A stretch of 5,734 bases of DNA from Dactylosporangium sp. AC04546 (lineage in GTDB: Bacteria > Actinomycetota > Actinomycetes > Mycobacteriales > Micromonosporaceae), in NCBI RefSeq assembly GCF_022095675.1, contig NZ_JAHYSG010000232.1, positions 1 through 5,734 on the forward strand, read 5' to 3'. A program made the translations under genes and the position numbers. The notes below the pieces were generated by a model. That model did no database searches, had not been told where the DNA came from, and was given only the letters and a program-made list of their open reading frames with translations. This document shows positions 1 to 5,644 of the stretch, piece by piece. How positions within the stretch are numbered: the stretch's first letter is position 1; each line of letters opens with the position of its first letter.

Positions 1-1158
1 GTGTGGGCGCGGGCGGCGGCGGCGTTCGAGCGGGTCGGTGGCGGGGCCGGGGCGCGCCTTGAGTCCGCGGTCGGGCTGCTGCGGACCCTCGCCGTCACCG
101 GGCCGGGTGGCCTCGAGGCGGCGCGCGAGCAGCGGGCGGCGGCCGTCGCCGCGGCCGAGCAGCTCGGGGACCCGGAGCTGACCGCGCGGGTGATCGGCGC
201 GTACGACGTGCCGGCCATCTGGACCACCGCCGACGACCCGGCCCAGGCCGCCGCGGTCGTCGCCGCCGCCGAGCGGGCCCTGGCCACGCTTCCCGAGGCC
301 CGCCCGGCGGTGCGTGCCCGGCTGCTGGCGACCGTGGCGGTCGAGTCGCGGGGCACGGCCGACCCGCGGGCGCTGCGCCGCGCCGATGAGGCCGAGGCGA
401 TCGCGCGGGAGCTGGACGACCCGGCGCTACTGGCGTTCGCGCTGAACGGGGCGTTCATGCAGAGCTGCCACCGTACCGGCCAGGCCGCCCGCCGCGACGC
501 GATCGGTGCCGAGCTCGTCGCCCTGGCCCACCGGCACGCCCTGGTCACCGCCGAGGTCCTCGGGCACCTGATCCGGATGCAGGCCGCGGCGGCGGTCGCC
601 GGGTTCGCCGCCGCCGACGGGCACGCGGCGGCCGCCGACGACCTGGCCGCCCGGCACGAGCTGCCCCTCGTCGGGGTCTTCACCGACTGGTACCGCGCGC
701 TGCGCGCCGACCTCACCCACGAGGTCCCGGCCGGGGAAGCCGAGCGGCTGTACCGCGCCGCCGCCGCCCGTCTCGACACCGCCGGCATGCCAGGCCTGCG
801 CGACGGCCTGCTGCCCCTCGCGCTGCTCGGCCTGCGGCTGCGGCGGGGTCTGCCGCTGGTGGACGAGGGCGGCTGGGGCCAGTACGAGCCCTGGGTCCGC
901 CCCGTCCTGGACCTGGAAGCTCCTGCAGCAGTCCCGCCGGATCCGCCGCCGGGGCTGCTGCAGGAGGCGCTGTGGTCGCTCTACGCCCGGGCCGCCGTGG
1001 CGGTGGGGGACCGGGCCGCGATGCGGCGGGCCCGGCTGGCCCTCGCGCCGGCGGCAGGAGAGTGGGCCGGCGCGGCCAGCGGGATGCTTACGGTAGGCCC
1101 GGTCTCGGACGTCCTGCGGACTCTCGACGAGACCCTCGGCCGGGGTGAGGATTCCTAG
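1..1158 (+). CDS. C-terminal part of a SARP/AfsR-like transcriptional regulator (5' partial)
   Basis: An open frame runs from the left edge to a TAG at 1156-1158, giving 385 residues. The GTG at position 1 is probably just an internal valine, because the reading begins mid-helix without a leader or ribosome binding site. The product is soluble, extremely Ala/Arg/Leu rich and built of successive amphipathic helices with TPR-like spacing. Its tail (around residues 345-372) has the 'AAGEW...GMLTVGPVSDVL' pattern that I recall from the C-terminal ends of large actinobacterial BTAD/AfsR-family regulators. In that family an N-terminal winged-helix DNA-binding and BTAD region, and often an NTPase, precede such a helical region. 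None of those is visible here, so DNA binding and the target genes are unknown. It converges on the histidine kinase gene with an 80-bp spacer. The family assignment rests on composition and tail resemblance only; a LuxR/MalT-type large ATPase regulator is the main alternative. Confidence 0.62.
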   Translation: MWARAAAAFERVGGGAGARLESAVGLLRTLAVTGPGGLEAAREQRAAAVAAAEQLGDPELTARVIGAYDVPAIWTTADDPAQAAAVVAAAERALATLPEARPAVRARLLATVAVESRGTADPRALRRADEAEAIARELDDPALLAFALNGAFMQSCHRTGQAARRDAIGAELVALAHRHALVTAEVLGHLIRMQAAAAVAGFAAADGHAAAADDLAARHELPLVGVFTDWYRALRADLTHEVPAGEAERLYRAAAARLDTAGMPGLRDGLLPLALLGLRLRRGLPLVDEGGWGQYEPWVRPVLDLEAPAAVPPDPPPGLLQEALWSLYARAAVAVGDRAAMRRARLALAPAAGEWAGAASGMLTVGPVSDVLRTLDETLGRGEDS

Positions 1159-1191
1159 CTTCCTAGGACGCCATACACAACGCAGCGCACG

Positions 1192-1232
1192 CCACTGGTC
1201 GCGGCCGGTGGACAGCCCGCCGCGACCAGTGG
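1192..1232. terminator. Bidirectional hairpin terminator between convergent genes
   Basis: A perfect 14-bp inverted repeat (CCACTGGTCGCGGC at 1192-1205 and its reverse complement at 1219-1232) encloses a 13-nt loop. It starts 33 nt after the stop of the regulator gene and 6 nt after the stop of the histidine kinase gene on the other strand. It is placed to end both convergent transcripts. No T-run follows on either strand, which is common for hairpins at gene ends in high-GC actinomycetes. Function is inferred from structure and position. Confidence 0.7.
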
Positions 1233-1238
1233 GAGACG

Positions 1239-2669
1239 TCAGGCGGTCGGGGGCGCCTCTTCCAGCGGGAGCAGGACCGTGAAGCGGGTGTTGCCCGGCT
1301 CCGACGAGACGCGGATGTCGCCGTGGTGCTTCTTGACGACGATGCGGTACGAGATGTCGAGGCCCAGGCCGGTGCCCTCACCGACCGGTTTCGTGGTGAA
1401 GAACGGCTCGAAGATGCGGGGGCGGACCTCCGGCGGGATGCCGCCGCCGGTGTCGGCGATCTCGACCGCCAGGCACTCGGCCTCGCGGGACGTGGTGATC
1501 GTCAGCGTTCCCGAGCCGTGCATGGCCGACACGGCGTTGTCGATGAGGTTGGTCCAGACCTGGTTGAGCTCGGCACCGTACGCGGGGATGGGGGGCAGGT
1601 CGCGGTCGTAGTCGGTGACGACGCGGATGCCCTGCGGGATCTTCGCGTTGAGCATGATGAGGGTCGCGTCGAGCAGTTCGTGGACGTCGACGACCTGGAA
1701 CGGGCCGCGGTCGAGCTGGGAGTACTGCTTGGCCGCGCCCACGAGGCCGGAGATGCGGGCGACCGCGTCCTCGATCTCGCCCATGAGCAGCTCGGTCTCG
1801 ATGGTGTACGACAGCCAGCGCACGGCCGGTTCGAGGTCCATGCCCGGGACGCAGTCGGCGACGTCCTGCAGCCACGGCACGTCGACGCCGCCGGCGACGA
1901 GCGTCGGGGCGAGGTCCCAGGCGCCGGTGACGTCGTGCTCGTCGAGCCAGTCGCCGACCTGGTCCTCGGCGTCGCTGGCGTCGAGGGCGGAGCGCTTCGG
2001 GGCGTTGGCGGCCTTCTTGACCGCGGTCTCCTGGAGCTCGACGAGGCCGTGGAGGCGCTCGCCGTCGAGCCGGCCGTCGGCGATCATGGCGAGCTTGTGC
2101 CGCATGCCGGCGACCTTGTCGCGCAGGACGGCGGTGGCGCGCACGGCGGCGGCGGCCGGGTTGTTGAGCTCGTGGGTCAGGCCGGCCGAGAGGGCGCCGA
2201 GGGCCAGGAGCCGTTCGCGCTCGGCGACGGCGTTCTGGTTGTTGCGCATGCCGATGAACAGGCCCTCGAGCAGGTGCATGGCCATCGGGAACCACAGCCG
2301 CATGGCGCCGCCGAACTCGGTGGCCGGCAGCTCGTAGACCTCGACGTCGGTGATCGCGTGCATGGTGTTGTTGTAGAGCTGCGGCACCCGGTCGCCGAGG
2401 TAGGCCTGGGTGGCGCCGCCGTAGACGCCGACCTGCTCGGTGCGGCTGATCTCGACGTCGTCGCCGCGGATGTTGCGGCTGAGGCTGACGGTGCCGCTGA
2501 GCACGACGACGAAGCAGGTGGCGGGCTCGCCCTCGGTGTAGACGGAGGAGCCGGCGGCGTAGGGCACCGCCCAGCCGCGCTCGATGAGCCAGGTGAGCTG
2601 GTCGTCGTCGAGCGCCTCGAACAGGAACAGCTTGCGGAGGTCTTCGGGGGTGAGTCGGCGGCCTGTCAT
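1239..2669 (-). CDS. Soluble sensor histidine kinase with N-terminal cyclic-nucleotide-binding-like domain
   Basis: This 476-residue protein has no signal peptide or membrane segment, so it should act in the cytoplasm. Residues about 10-118 form a CRP/cNMP-binding-like beta-roll. A dimerisation and phosphoacceptor helix follows, with the H box LTHELNNP (His166). The ATPase domain has the N box (Asn374, Asn378), G1 box DTGGGIP (406-412), F box FEPFFTTK (420-427) and G2 box GEGTGLGL (430-437). All catalytic motifs are intact, so autophosphorylation on His166 is expected. Two things are odd. The cNMP phosphate-binding cassette lacks the usual Glu and Arg. About 90 residues (roughly 190-285) also separate the first DHp helix from the probable second (about 286-318), which are normally joined by a short turn. 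Its ATG overlaps the TGA of the upstream response-regulator flavoprotein (ATGA), indicating translational coupling, and that protein is the obvious phosphotransfer partner. Kinase identity is near certain; the input signal is unknown. Confidence 0.93.
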   Translation of the reverse strand: MTGRRLTPEDLRKLFLFEALDDDQLTWLIERGWAVPYAAGSSVYTEGEPATCFVVVLSGTVSLSRNIRGDDVEISRTEQVGVYGGATQAYLGDRVPQLYNNTMHAITDVEVYELPATEFGGAMRLWFPMAMHLLEGLFIGMRNNQNAVAERERLLALGALSAGLTHELNNPAAAAVRATAVLRDKVAGMRHKLAMIADGRLDGERLHGLVELQETAVKKAANAPKRSALDASDAEDQVGDWLDEHDVTGAWDLAPTLVAGGVDVPWLQDVADCVPGMDLEPAVRWLSYTIETELLMGEIEDAVARISGLVGAAKQYSQLDRGPFQVVDVHELLDATLIMLNAKIPQGIRVVTDYDRDLPPIPAYGAELNQVWTNLIDNAVSAMHGSGTLTITTSREAECLAVEIADTGGGIPPEVRPRIFEPFFTTKPVGEGTGLGLDISYRIVVKKHHGDIRVSSEPGNTRFTVLLPLEEAPPTA

Positions 2670-4327
2670 TGCCCCTCCACGAGGTACCGGTGCACGAGCG
2701 AGACCGCCATCGCGCCCTCGCCGACGGCTGATGCGACCCGCTTCACCGAGTCTGCGCGCACATCACCCGCGGCGAACACCCCGGGAACGCTGGACTCGAG
2801 GTGGTACGGGTCACGGCCGAGCAGCCAGCCGGGTGGAGGCTCGTCGCCGGTGAGCAGGTCGGGGCCGGTGAGCACGAAGCCGCGGGCGTCGCGCTGGACG
2901 ACGCCGTCGAGCCAGTCGGTGCGCGGTTCGGCGCCGATGAAGATGAACAGCCAGCTGGCGTCGACGGTGCGGGACTGGCCGCCGTCGACGTGGCGCAGTT
3001 CGAGCCGTTCGAGGTGCTCGTCGCCGTGGGCGGCGACGACCTCGGTGCACGGGTGGACCTCGATGTGCTCGACGGCGGCGATCTGCTCGATGAGGTACCG
3101 CGACATGGACGCGTCGAGGCTGCGCCCGCGGATGACCAGGTGGACGCGGCGGGCGTAGCGGGAGAAGAACATCGCGGCCTGCCCGGCCGAGTTGGCCCCG
3201 CCGACGATGTAGACGTCCTGGTCGCGGCAGCTGGGGGCCTCGGTCGCGGCGGAGCCGTAGTAGACGCCGCGGCCGTGCAGCTCGGCGAGGCCGGGCGCGC
3301 CGAGGCGCCGGTAGGACACGCCGGTCGCGAGGATCACGCTGTGCGCGGCGATCGTGGTGCCGTCCTCGAAGTGCAGGACGCGGGCCGAGCCCTGCACGGC
3401 GAGCCGGGTGACCCGGCAGGCGGTGAGCAGCTCGGCGCCGAACTTGATCGCCTGGCGGCGGGCCCGGTCGGTGAGCTGGGCGCCGGAGACGCCGTCGGGG
3501 AAGCCGAGGTAGTTCTCGATGCGGGAGGACTGCCCGGCCTGGCCGCCGGTGGCGCGCTCCTCCAGCAGGACGGTGCGCAGGCCCTCGGAGGCGCCGTAGA
3601 CGGCCGCGCCGAGGCCGGCGGGGCCGCCGCCGACCACGACGAGGTCGTAGAAGTCGGCGGCGGGGGTGGTGGTGAGCCCGACCTGGACGGCGAGCTCGGC
3701 CTCGGTCGGGGCGACGAGGGTCTTGCCCTCGGCGGTGACGACGAGCGGGACGTCGGCGCCGGTGAGGCCGGCCGCGGTGAGCAGGCGCTGGCCCTCGGCG
3801 TCGTCGGTGGTGAACCAGCGGTACGAGACCATGTTGCGGGCCAGGAAGTCGCGGACCCGGAACGAGGGCGCGGACCACCGGTGGCCGACGATCTTGACGT
3901 CGGTGACCGGCCGGTCGGGCGCGGCCTTCCACGCCTCGATCATGGCGTCCATCACCGGGTACAGCTTCTCCTCCGGCGGGTGCCACGGCTTGAGCAGGTA
4001 GTGGTCGAGGTCGACGATGTTGATGGCCTGGATCGCGGCGTCGGTGTCGGCGTAGGCGGTGAGCAGGACCCGCCGGGCGCGGGGGAAGAGGTCCATCGCC
4101 TGTTCGAGGAACTGCAGGCCGTTCATGCCCGGCATGCGGTAGTCGGCGAGGAGCACGGCGACCTGCTCGCCGCGCAGCTTGAGCTCCTTGAGGCTGTCGA
4201 GGGCCTCGGCGCCGGAGTCGGCGCGGATGACGCGGTACTCCTCGCCGTACTGTCGCCGGAGGTCGCGGGCGACCGCCCGGGACACGGCCGGGTCGTCGTC
4301 CACGGTCAAGATCGCGGGCTTGGCCAT
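2666..4327 (-). CDS. Response regulator fused to a thioredoxin-reductase-like FAD/NAD(P)H oxidoreductase
   Basis: This 553-residue three-part fusion has a receiver domain at residues 1-125, with acidic Asp10-Asp12, phosphoacceptor Asp62 in LLADYRMP, Thr90 and Lys113, so it is complete. Residues about 141-220 resemble a glutaredoxin/thioredoxin fold, but the active site after Trp151 is SAPS, not CxxC. Residues 226-553 are a thioredoxin-reductase-type flavoprotein: FAD motif GGGPAGLGAA from 233, GGQ (261-263) and IENYLGFP, NAD(P)H motif GGANSAGQAA (376-385), and the C-terminal FAD segment FAAGDVR (518-524). Where thioredoxin reductase has CATC this protein has SAAT (359-362), so classical disulfide reduction is not expected; Cys367 lies just beyond. 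The ATG at 4327 was chosen because the receiver begins immediately after it and further upstream the frame is Arg/Pro/Ser-rich shadow sequence. No strong ribosome binding site is visible there. It is first in the pair with the histidine kinase, its likely phosphodonor. Databases often call such proteins 'fused response regulator/thioredoxin-disulfide reductase', a name the missing cysteines do not support. Confidence 0.93.
   Translation of the reverse strand: MAKPAILTVDDDPAVSRAVARDLRRQYGEEYRVIRADSGAEALDSLKELKLRGEQVAVLLADYRMPGMNGLQFLEQAMDLFPRARRVLLTAYADTDAAIQAINIVDLDHYLLKPWHPPEEKLYPVMDAMIEAWKAAPDRPVTDVKIVGHRWSAPSFRVRDFLARNMVSYRWFTTDDAEGQRLLTAAGLTGADVPLVVTAEGKTLVAPTEAELAVQVGLTTTPAADFYDLVVVGGGPAGLGAAVYGASEGLRTVLLEERATGGQAGQSSRIENYLGFPDGVSGAQLTDRARRQAIKFGAELLTACRVTRLAVQGSARVLHFEDGTTIAAHSVILATGVSYRRLGAPGLAELHGRGVYYGSAATEAPSCRDQDVYIVGGANSAGQAAMFFSRYARRVHLVIRGRSLDASMSRYLIEQIAAVEHIEVHPCTEVVAAHGDEHLERLELRHVDGGQSRTVDASWLFIFIGAEPRTDWLDGVVQRDARGFVLTGPDLLTGDEPPPGWLLGRDPYHLESSVPGVFAAGDVRADSVKRVASAVGEGAMAVSLVHRYLVEGQ
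2672..2678 (-). promoter_or_regulatory. Ribosome binding site of the histidine kinase gene
   Basis: The minus strand reads GGAGGGG, then CA, then ATG (2669-2667). This strong Shine-Dalgarno sequence lies inside the last codons of the upstream gene (Val-Glu-Gly-Gln-stop). Together with the ATGA overlap it fixes the kinase start and supports coupled translation. Confidence 0.75.
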
Positions 4328-4343
4328 GCGACCAATCCAACCA

Positions 4344-4369
4344 CGCGGAGGGCGCTTCGCCGAACCGCG
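4344..4369. repeat. Nested inverted repeat in the divergent control region (possible operator)
   Basis: An outer 5-bp pair (CGCGG at 4344-4348, CCGCG at 4365-4369) surrounds an inner 4-bp pair (GGCG at 4351-4354, CGCC at 4358-4361). It sits midway in the 59-bp gap between the divergent flavoprotein and zinc-finger genes, where an operator shared by both would lie. Arms this short arise easily by chance at this GC content. Confidence 0.25.
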
Positions 4370-4374
4370 GGCGA

Positions 4375-4380
4375 TACGGT
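4375..4380 (+). promoter_or_regulatory. -10 promoter element for a leaderless zinc-finger mRNA
   Basis: TACGGT fits the actinobacterial -10 consensus TANNNT and ends 6 nt before the GTG at 4387, so transcription would begin at or next to the start codon. No TTGAC-like -35 is evident, which is common in these bacteria. The only Shine-Dalgarno candidate, GGTGAG at 4379-4384, is too close to the GTG to be convincing. On the opposite strand TATCGC (4376-4371) overlaps it and is a weak -10 candidate for the flavoprotein-kinase operon. Confidence 0.45.
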
Positions 4381-4386
4381 GAGATC

Positions 4387-4680
4387 GTGACCGACGCCTC
4401 TTGTGAGCACCTGGGCCTGATCCAGGACGTCCAGCCCAGCGCCGACGGCTGCGAGGACTGCCTCGCCGCCGGGGGCCGCTGGGTCCACCTGCGGCTGTGC
4501 CTGACCTGCGGGCACGTCGGCTGCTGCGACTCGTCGCCGGCCAAGCACGCCACCGCGCACTTCCACTCGATCGGCCACCCGCTGGTGCAGTCCTTCGAAC
4601 CGGGTGAGGACTGGGTGTGGTGCTACGCCGACGAGGCGTTGCTGCGGGTGAGCGGGCTGCCGGAGCGCGCCCACACCTGA
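4387..4680 (+). CDS. Small UBP-type zinc-finger protein
   Basis: The 97-residue protein is essentially one ZnF-UBP (zf-UBP) domain. Candidate zinc ligands appear in the family order: Cys6, His8, Cys22, Cys25, Cys38, Cys41, Cys46, His54, His58 or His60, His64 and Cys79. The HPLVQSF stretch (64-70) and W78-C79-Y80 match the end of eukaryotic UBP fingers. In those proteins (USP5, HDAC6) the domain binds the free C-terminal Gly-Gly of ubiquitin. Here the position of the pocket arginine after the third-pair cysteine is Asp48 (CCDSS), and the expected last cysteine is Asp82, so the ligand must differ. GTG at 4387 is the start because it directly precedes the conserved N-terminal Cys-x-His and abuts the -10 element. 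The gene diverges from the flavoprotein-kinase operon across 59 bp, an arrangement I recall in other actinobacteria. Family is confident; role and binding partner are unknown. Confidence 0.9.
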   Translation: MTDASCEHLGLIQDVQPSADGCEDCLAAGGRWVHLRLCLTCGHVGCCDSSPAKHATAHFHSIGHPLVQSFEPGEDWVWCYADEALLRVSGLPERAHT

Positions 4681-4689
4681 CCGGGCCCA

Positions 4690-4718
4690 CGGCCGGTCGG
4701 GTGCCACCCGGCCGGCCG
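4690..4718. terminator. Hairpin terminator between zinc-finger gene and NAD kinase gene
   Basis: A 13-bp stem (4690-4702 with 4706-4718, one T-G wobble at 4697/4711) closes a 3-nt GCC loop. It begins 10 nt after the zinc-finger stop codon and lies 32 nt beyond the NAD kinase stop on the other strand, so it can serve both convergent genes. There is no T-run, so termination is inferred from stem strength and position. Confidence 0.68.
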
Positions 4719-4723
4719 CCCAG

Positions 4724-4759
4724 TGCCTGGACGAATGCCCAGACGAATGCCTAGGCGAA
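4724..4759 (-). repeat. Three tandem 12-bp repeats spanning the NAD kinase stop codon
   Basis: On the minus strand three units abut exactly: TTCGCCTAGGCA (4759-4748), TTCGTCTGGGCA (4747-4736) and TTCGTCCAGGCA (4735-4724). Each differs from the consensus TTCGTCTAGGCA at one position. The first unit contains the final Phe-Ala codons and the TAG stop of the NAD kinase. Because the unit is a multiple of three, the frame continues beyond the stop. Confidence 0.85.
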
Positions 4760-5626
4760 CGGGATCTCGACCTCGAGGCTGCCGTTGACCTGCAGCTTGC
4801 GCCGGGCCCGCTCGTAGAACGTGGTGTAGCCGAGCCGCACGACCTTGGCCGCGGCGGGCGCGGCCGACACGGTGAGGGTGTCGCCGGGGTTGAGCTCGCC
4901 GAGGACCTCGCCGTCGATCTCGGCGACGAGCCGGCCGCTGGACGGCAGCAGCTGCAGGTCGAGGTCCTCGTTCGGGGACAGCACCAGGGGCCGGTTGAAC
5001 GCGGAGTGGGCGGCGGCGGGCACGACGATGATGCCCTCGACCGTCGGGGAGACGATGGGGCCGCCGGCGGAGAAGCTGTAGGCGGTCGACCCGGTCGTCG
5101 TGGCGACGATGAGCGCGTCGGCGGAGTACCGCACGAACGGATACCCCTGCATCGAGATCTCGATCGCGGCCAGGCCGTGGCCGGGCGTGCGGACCAGGGC
5201 GATGTCGTTGAACGCGGTGACCGAGGTGCCGTCGGGCAGCGTGGTGCGCACGGCCATGCGCGGCTCGACGGTGAAGCGGTGCGCGTCGATCGCGGACAGC
5301 GCGTCGGGCAGCTCCTCGACGCCGATCTCGGCGAGGAACCCGAGCCGGCCCAGGTTGACGCCGAGGACCGGGGTCGGCTTGCCGGACAGCAGCCGCATGC
5401 TGCGCAGCATCGTGCCGTCGCCGCCGAGGCTCACCACGAGCGAGGCGCGCCCGACGAGCTCGTCGGCGCTGACCGCGACCGCGCTGCAGTCGATGCGGTC
5501 GACCTCGTCGGGCAGGCCCAGGACGGTGGCCTCGCGGGCCTTGGCCCAGTCGATGATGGCGTCGATCGCCGGCTTCGAGTCGCGGCGTGGATGCAGGACC
5601 AGCCCGACCGTGTGCACCATGCCCAT
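4751..5626 (-). CDS. nadK: NAD kinase (NAD+ to NADP+)
   Basis: The protein has 291 residues, a normal NAD kinase length, and is a soluble cytoplasmic enzyme that phosphorylates the 2'-hydroxyl of NAD+ with ATP or polyphosphate to give NADP+. The catalytic GGDGT motif is at 68-72, followed by GVNLGRLGFLAE (89-100). The NE/D motif is present as Asn140-Asp141. The glycine-rich TTGSTAYSFSAGGP (177-190) leads into the conserved VVPAAAHSAFNRPLV region, and DGE is at 238-240. All signature motifs are present. The ATG at 5626 is used; a second ATG at 5620 is possible, and only the weak GTAGAG lies upstream as a ribosome binding site. The C-terminus lies inside a 12-bp repeat. The genes on its 3' side are not the recN gene often found beside nadK in actinobacteria, so this may be a second copy. 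It could supply NADP(H) for the nearby flavoprotein, but that is inference from proximity only. Confidence 0.95.
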   Translation of the reverse strand: MGMVHTVGLVLHPRRDSKPAIDAIIDWAKAREATVLGLPDEVDRIDCSAVAVSADELVGRASLVVSLGGDGTMLRSMRLLSGKPTPVLGVNLGRLGFLAEIGVEELPDALSAIDAHRFTVEPRMAVRTTLPDGTSVTAFNDIALVRTPGHGLAAIEISMQGYPFVRYSADALIVATTTGSTAYSFSAGGPIVSPTVEGIIVVPAAAHSAFNRPLVLSPNEDLDLQLLPSSGRLVAEIDGEVLGELNPGDTLTVSAAPAAAKVVRLGYTTFYERARRKLQVNGSLEVEIPFA

Positions 5627-5633
5627 TGGAGCA

Positions 5634-5639
5634 ACTCTA
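5634..5639 (-). promoter_or_regulatory. -10-like element just upstream of the NAD kinase gene
   Basis: TAGAGT on the minus strand fits TANNNT and ends 7 nt before the ATG at 5626, so a transcript starting there would be leaderless or nearly so. There is no TTGAC-like -35. It also contains GAG, which could act as a poor Shine-Dalgarno if the gene is instead read from an upstream operon message. Confidence 0.33.
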
Positions 5640-5644
5640 CGGCG

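Noticed and set aside
1152..1167. Tandem 8-bp repeat TTCCTAGC-TTCCTAGG over the regulator stop codon
   Set aside because: Only two copies of eight bases, easily due to chance, and no function can be assigned beyond a second out-of-frame TAG.
1192..1232. Reading the 14-bp inverted repeat as an insertion-element end or attachment site
   Set aside because: No transposase, integrase or flanking target duplication is present. Its place between two converging stop codons is better explained as a terminator.
1378..2295. Long Arg/Pro-rich minus-strand frame inside the kinase gene
   Set aside because: It is an out-of-frame reading of the kinase with poor composition and no motifs.
1323..3158. A 611-residue open frame on the + strand opposite the kinase and flavoprotein genes
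   Set aside because: It is a mirror of the minus-strand genes caused by extreme G/C at third codon positions. The translation is a Val/Gly/Asp/Arg-rich string with no domain, and it spans the junction of two well-supported genes.
2801..4390. A 529-residue open frame on the + strand opposite the flavoprotein
   Set aside because: Same antisense artefact: low-complexity Gly/Val/Ala/Asp composition, no recognisable motif, and it runs into the zinc-finger start.
4328..4690. Extending the flavoprotein upstream to a start near 4690
   Set aside because: The extra 121 residues are Arg/Pro/Ser-rich shadow sequence that fully overlaps the well-supported zinc-finger gene. The receiver domain begins right after the ATG at 4327.
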